A stretch of DNA of 56,203 nucleotides from Nemertoderma westbladi (lineage: Eukaryota; Xenacoelomorpha; Nemertodermatida; Nemertodermatidae). Positions within the stretch are counted from its first letter, which is position 1. Every line of letters starts with the position of its first letter. The notes under the pieces are model-generated. The model worked only from the letters and a program-made list of their open reading frames with translations. It was not told the origin of the DNA and did not search any database. The stretch spans positions 1 through 56,203 of the forward strand of contig JAUCBJ010003042.1 of assembly GCA_032718475.1 (NCBI GenBank), in the 5' to 3' direction. This document shows, piece after piece, positions 54,401 through 56,203 of this stretch. A program made the translations under genes and the position numbers.

Positions 54401-56203
54401 GGTCAAATACATGACTGTCCCTCGTGCAGAGTTACAGGCGGCAGTAGTTTCAGTTGAGGTAAGTAAGCAAATAATTGAGGAGTTAGACACGACATTGACC
54501 TTATTCTATTGGACGGACGCATCCTTGGTGTTAGTATACATTGCGGCCGACAATATTGCACTAAAGACATTTGTGGCCAATAGACGCGCTCAGATCGTTG
54601 ATTTTTCGACGAAGGAACAATGGAGACATTGTCCGGGAGTGTTAAACCCGGCCGACATAACTTCGAGAGGTGCAATGCCGGCGGAATTCTGTCAGGAAGA
54701 GTCGCAGGAGTTTTGGTTGCATGGACCTGATTTTCTAACGAGGACACAGGAACATTGGCCAGAGCGACTAAAGATAGTGACCAATCCGATGCCTGAAGAT
54801 GCAGAAGTCAAGGTGGAGAAAGTCTCTAAGTCGAAGTCTAAAGCCAAACTTAAGTCATTGGAGCGGCCTGAAGAGTCATTGGAGCGGCCTGAAGAGTTAT
54901 TGGAGCGGCCCGGAGACCTGTCAGACCAACAGACTTACGTGACTACTAGGTCCGGAAGGGTAAGTTATGACATCAAACCACCCTTACAGACTAAACCGGA
55001 GTCACAATTGGTAAGTGACGGACAGAAAATGACCGACACAATGGATCCTTTGGTTTCCAAACCTGCGGGTTTGGATTCGAAACTTCCACTGGATAGCGGA
55101 CAACCGTCGCTGGCATTAGAGTCATGCAGTGTTTATGACAAATTACTAAATTCGTCTGCCTCTTGGCTGACAATTTGTAAAAGAACTGCGTGGTTAAGCC
55201 GATATGTTTCGTACCTTTGTATAAAATATTCGAAACATTTGAGAGAACCATTGAGCACCAATAGTGAGCGAATTCGGAAATTGAAACAACCTCTGACAGA
55301 GGATGAGATTGATCAAGCGGAATTAAAGCATTTGAGACATTATCAGATGTGTGCCTTCCCAAAAGAATTCCATCTATTATCGGCTCAACGACCAGTTCTC
55401 TATAAACCCCTTAGAAAATGGAGTCCATTAATCCATAAGGGTTTGATTTGTCATAGATCGAGAATCCAGACTGTCGACATAAACTCACAGTTTCGGTTCC
55501 CAGTGATAATCCCTAGTCACCCAATAGAATTGCAAAGAGCGATTCTATGGGATATACACAAGAGGTTGCATCACGCGGGAAAGTTACACTGTCTGTCGGC
55601 AGCGAGACAGCGATTCATTCTATTGCAGCCAAGCAGGGCAGTAGGCACTATGTACGACGCCTGTCTGGTTTGCAAGAGGGTGAACGCCAGAGTATTGGAA
55701 CAGGAGATGGCTGAACTCCCGGAAGCGAGAGTGCAGGCATATGACCCACCCTTTACGAACACAGGGGTGGATTGTTTTGGTCCGATTGAAGCAAAGAGTG
55801 GACGGCTGACCCACAAGCGATGGGGTCTGCTACTGACATGCATGGCGAGTAGAGCCATACACATTGAGCGTGTGGCAGACATGTCGACCAAATCTCTGCT
55901 CCTGGCCTTGAAGAGATTTATGGCCAGGAGAGGACTAGTAAAGGCGTTCTACTCTGACAAGGGTACAAACTTTGTCGGAGGGAATAGCGAGTTGAACGCG
56001 GCTCATAAAGCGGCACAGAATAAGGAAATTTCTGCAGCACTTTTGCCGCAACGAGTAGAATGGAGATTTAATACTCCAGAAAGTCCTTGGAGAGGAGGAA
56101 GTTGGGAGCGTTTAGTTCGCTCTGTAAAACAGGCCATTGCCAAAACATTGCCTGTAAACAAACAACTTACCGACGACGAACTGGTCACAGCTTTCATTGA
56201 AAT
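48426..56203 (+). CDS. BEL/Pao Gag-Pol polyprotein, intact, runs off window
   Basis: One uninterrupted frame from ATG 48426 to the window end, 2592 codons without a stop. The N-terminus is acidic. A Glu/Arg-rich coiled coil at about 340-480 contains 36-bp repeats (KERELQLEREQ). The Gag domain is at about 810-960 (KFMGNHKHWRTFKTYVDEQL). Two zinc knuckles lie near 1105-1135 (CWACLAPGHVRRQC; CMECGRLHHKLLH). Protease follows at about 1237 (VMLDTASTLSYID). RT includes RVVNDCAAVYRGMSLNSEL, CDIEAMFHQV, and the catalytic FYMDDG at about 1775. RNase H has HLFSDASDTGFG, VPRAELQAA and YWTDAS. Integrase begins with HKRLHHAGKLHC and CLVCKR, then GVDCFGP, YSDKGTNFVGG and WRGGSWERLV. The C-terminus lies outside. 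The order PR-RT-RH-IN is that of BEL/Pao. It is potentially active. Confidence 0.93.
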   Translation, partial: MSVSDKEALEDSYETVAGPPTDDSVNITVDDNADYDDAASDADVSEQEDETVTSEEEQLPQVIVLGSPTATVRKDCTAARTEVSDRESSVAEARAQSPVSRPVGMVSAVVPTAVRSTRSSRNNPSSPPSVSQVSDRELDIAIKKKLRAHAGHITRTADKVRKMLADSANIGRVELVEVRRGYNSALFKQTEELAVLAKKAVESQSSDVATRIYDRVLAALLEHRELSERFRRVRTENWLLWASQAQATQVSDAELRDLVEREETQDKEERRYQREVTSWLMQNGVVVPGQVLPTTENIQQRTLTPPDDASRDSGDSQVSHARGKVICARSLVSHNSAEERRRRLDEQQAEVLRASEARKEAERERERTRKLDAKLRELEEKGKREQAERERKERELQLEREQKERELQLEREQKERELQLERERKERELERERERRALYEEKARVEEEGAARRAREEEERKLAQLESARLSLESEERTRKANEIAEKGMRMIEECGASVGTELRELFALQKAEQEARTPTIRESTTTRIPIPGPAITSTRIAKPFSTYRTPVGISASPIAQNPRHQNIAPLHTEHDDEEFRETPTGRVLGEPNPRVWNTRTERRPSSTENFRVKPEEGSYERQRITQIEPTIQQNPSQEFITRDELSASLAQAISPHIQPITDMLSNLRLKEAAQVRSNSNPSRPELDKVQPSQRVRISEETIPHRPQVRTPVPNIHNPNFENSAEKFIEDAWIRASARKPSRALRTDTESSDEEEDMRRQKSRNYKERRTDAEQVSWNHRERTRLNNPAELNHLLTRNDATLRDIGKFAARQGLPTQQPQKFMGNHKHWRTFKTYVDEQLTNSTFTPNEKFNYLLQMLHREPRAIADNFVGNERAFELAMKTLSDIYGNKTKMAQSIVEDLGKGGRITTPLELLNLANAISNALDILRTVNLPHHGDHAEVLKSVIRRLNMRYRQKWRKLENKLEGQGKVLTLQHIHDMIATDAVAEMKSNFSEENMRESKPVTGKSMVSFDDDRTTVTYNSVDRYNSSTPAFRSDSRVWSGERLDRPRLKQQELPDGFVGCQYCLLKEVRSDDHKLDSCRRFKELNSEQRRVQVRTLDTCWACLAPGHVRRQCPNSKDGCMECGRLHHKLLHADFHTPTDRYLQRNPQRKGSKEPVSIRRNTYTGIQDDGYQPGSSDEDGESSAREVTCQGFTADSSSTSARTYLSSATSEIFSVIPVKLTGDKGSKRIYVMLDTASTLSYIDEEVARAVSSFQDAEEIQIELKSMHGVGDLKGHRISVELDSLLPRDQHTRQERKALPLDGFKCLAMKGFGRQLGKVPPMSPIAQEYFDKLRIPRHQVGYRNVSMLIGAEQLIAHQIWETRPAEPHVNGPHAHRTLLGWYTRVPMSYEFTGGDKPMNRYDELQPIIQPPLVEPPDIDEFRRTCIDHYSDFSESDEELIPDNVRLSEPLHNDRTDSEPEDYCYQTRGSGSAAHATYLTNVLTYTDIVEGQVAKYRDLDIFQYSEEELQKELIRQDLETGARTVEWLDRDAMEPGGYDLAMSTDEKRSLEMMEDTIRLLPTGHFEVGMLWRRQPPKLENNYSLALKRLNGVRARLLKNPGIREKYCAQINNYFAKGFAGKVEDPDLVTDQTYYLPHHYVTHPDKPDKVRVVNDCAAVYRGMSLNSELMDGPNLNNYLIGILLRFRQRRFAFTCDIEAMFHQVRACKADQDSLRFLWYENEDLSGPVVTYQMYVRIFGARDSPNGTLFVLKKTATAQIGKYPVEVIESILRNFYMDDGLVSKDTAEQAIEVAHGLQECLATGGFPLTKFTTNSEALLESFPVKDRGSGDIELGVEPIPMARVLGLAWNPNSDKFQVRVRFEPSSPDKVLTKRICLSTLSRLFDPMNFISPVILQARACMRKIWLSDLEWDEPISPIHAKQWREWEAELHLLKNIDVPRSYFPNQLVFPADLELHLFSDASDTGFGMVAYLRREVSQDKFETAFVTSRSKTMPVKYMTVPRAELQAAVVSVEVSKQIIEELDTTLTLFYWTDASLVLVYIAADNIALKTFVANRRAQIVDFSTKEQWRHCPGVLNPADITSRGAMPAEFCQEESQEFWLHGPDFLTRTQEHWPERLKIVTNPMPEDAEVKVEKVSKSKSKAKLKSLERPEESLERPEELLERPGDLSDQQTYVTTRSGRVSYDIKPPLQTKPESQLVSDGQKMTDTMDPLVSKPAGLDSKLPLDSGQPSLALESCSVYDKLLNSSASWLTICKRTAWLSRYVSYLCIKYSKHLREPLSTNSERIRKLKQPLTEDEIDQAELKHLRHYQMCAFPKEFHLLSAQRPVLYKPLRKWSPLIHKGLICHRSRIQTVDINSQFRFPVIIPSHPIELQRAILWDIHKRLHHAGKLHCLSAARQRFILLQPSRAVGTMYDACLVCKRVNARVLEQEMAELPEARVQAYDPPFTNTGVDCFGPIEAKSGRLTHKRWGLLLTCMASRAIHIERVADMSTKSLLLALKRFMARRGLVKAFYSDKGTNFVGGNSELNAAHKAAQNKEISAALLPQRVEWRFNTPESPWRGGSWERLVRSVKQAIAKTLPVNKQLTDDELVTAFIE

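Noticed and set aside
48555-55016. Real introns in the BEL/Pao ORF at each GTAAGT
   Set aside because: The sequence after every such site continues as recognisable protein in the same frame, so removal would delete conserved domains.

Overview
This is a eukaryotic (animal) genomic window. Two fragments of animal receptor genes have spliced exons with GT/AG borders: a class A G-protein-coupled receptor (GPCR) and the ligand-binding part of a nicotinic-type Cys-loop receptor. Everything else large is mobile DNA of classes typical of invertebrate genomes. Nothing in the sequence lets me name the species.

Layout. 1-880: two fragments of one RTE-like non-LTR family plus degenerate GCTGATAGCTGT-type repeats. 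1.39-6.16 kb: a three-exon GPCR gene (+); its second intron holds a ~1.5 kb palindrome and retroelement scraps. 6.2-6.5 kb: AT-rich minisatellite. 7.78-8.81 kb: two exons of a Cys-loop receptor (-). 8.85-12.6 kb: the best copy (decayed) of the RTE-like element (-). 14.28-15.34 kb: a foldback structure with 21-bp minisatellites as inverted arms. 15.4-15.7 kb: a tRNA-derived SINE-like element. 18.02-22.83 kb: a nearly intact Copia element (-) with 242-bp LTRs, a 5-bp target-site duplication (TSD), an initiator-tRNA-Met primer-binding site and a polypurine tract.

24.35 to about 45 kb is a nest. The host is a CR1/L2-type non-LTR element (-), with ORF1 and with ORF2 carrying a Cys-rich finger, endonuclease and reverse transcriptase (RT). 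Three insertions with recognisable TSDs split ORF2: a BEL/Pao-type LTR element at 25415-37154 (TSD ATGCC), a Mutator-like foldback at 38391-39104 (TSD GTATGCCAT) and a TA-flanked DNA transposon at 39161-41684. The DNA transposon itself carries a young RTE-like fragment. Removing each insertion with one TSD copy leaves the host frame open at each junction, so the host was close to intact when hit.

Two BEL/Pao elements are the main content. The one at 25.4-37.2 kb has 1189-bp LTRs with only two differences that I can see. It keeps Gag and protease but has lost RT, most of RNase H and integrase in an internal deletion, and it carries an extra zinc-knuckle ORF between the pol remnant and the 3' LTR. 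That ORF is broken by three stops, all TGA. The element therefore looks non-autonomous but recently mobilised. The second, from 48426 to the window edge, is one uninterrupted frame of about 2592 codons covering Gag, protease, RT, RNase H and most of integrase, so it is potentially autonomous. Both coding regions are rich in consensus 5' splice-donor hexamers (GTAAGT) on the sense strand, which I cannot explain from protein sequence alone.
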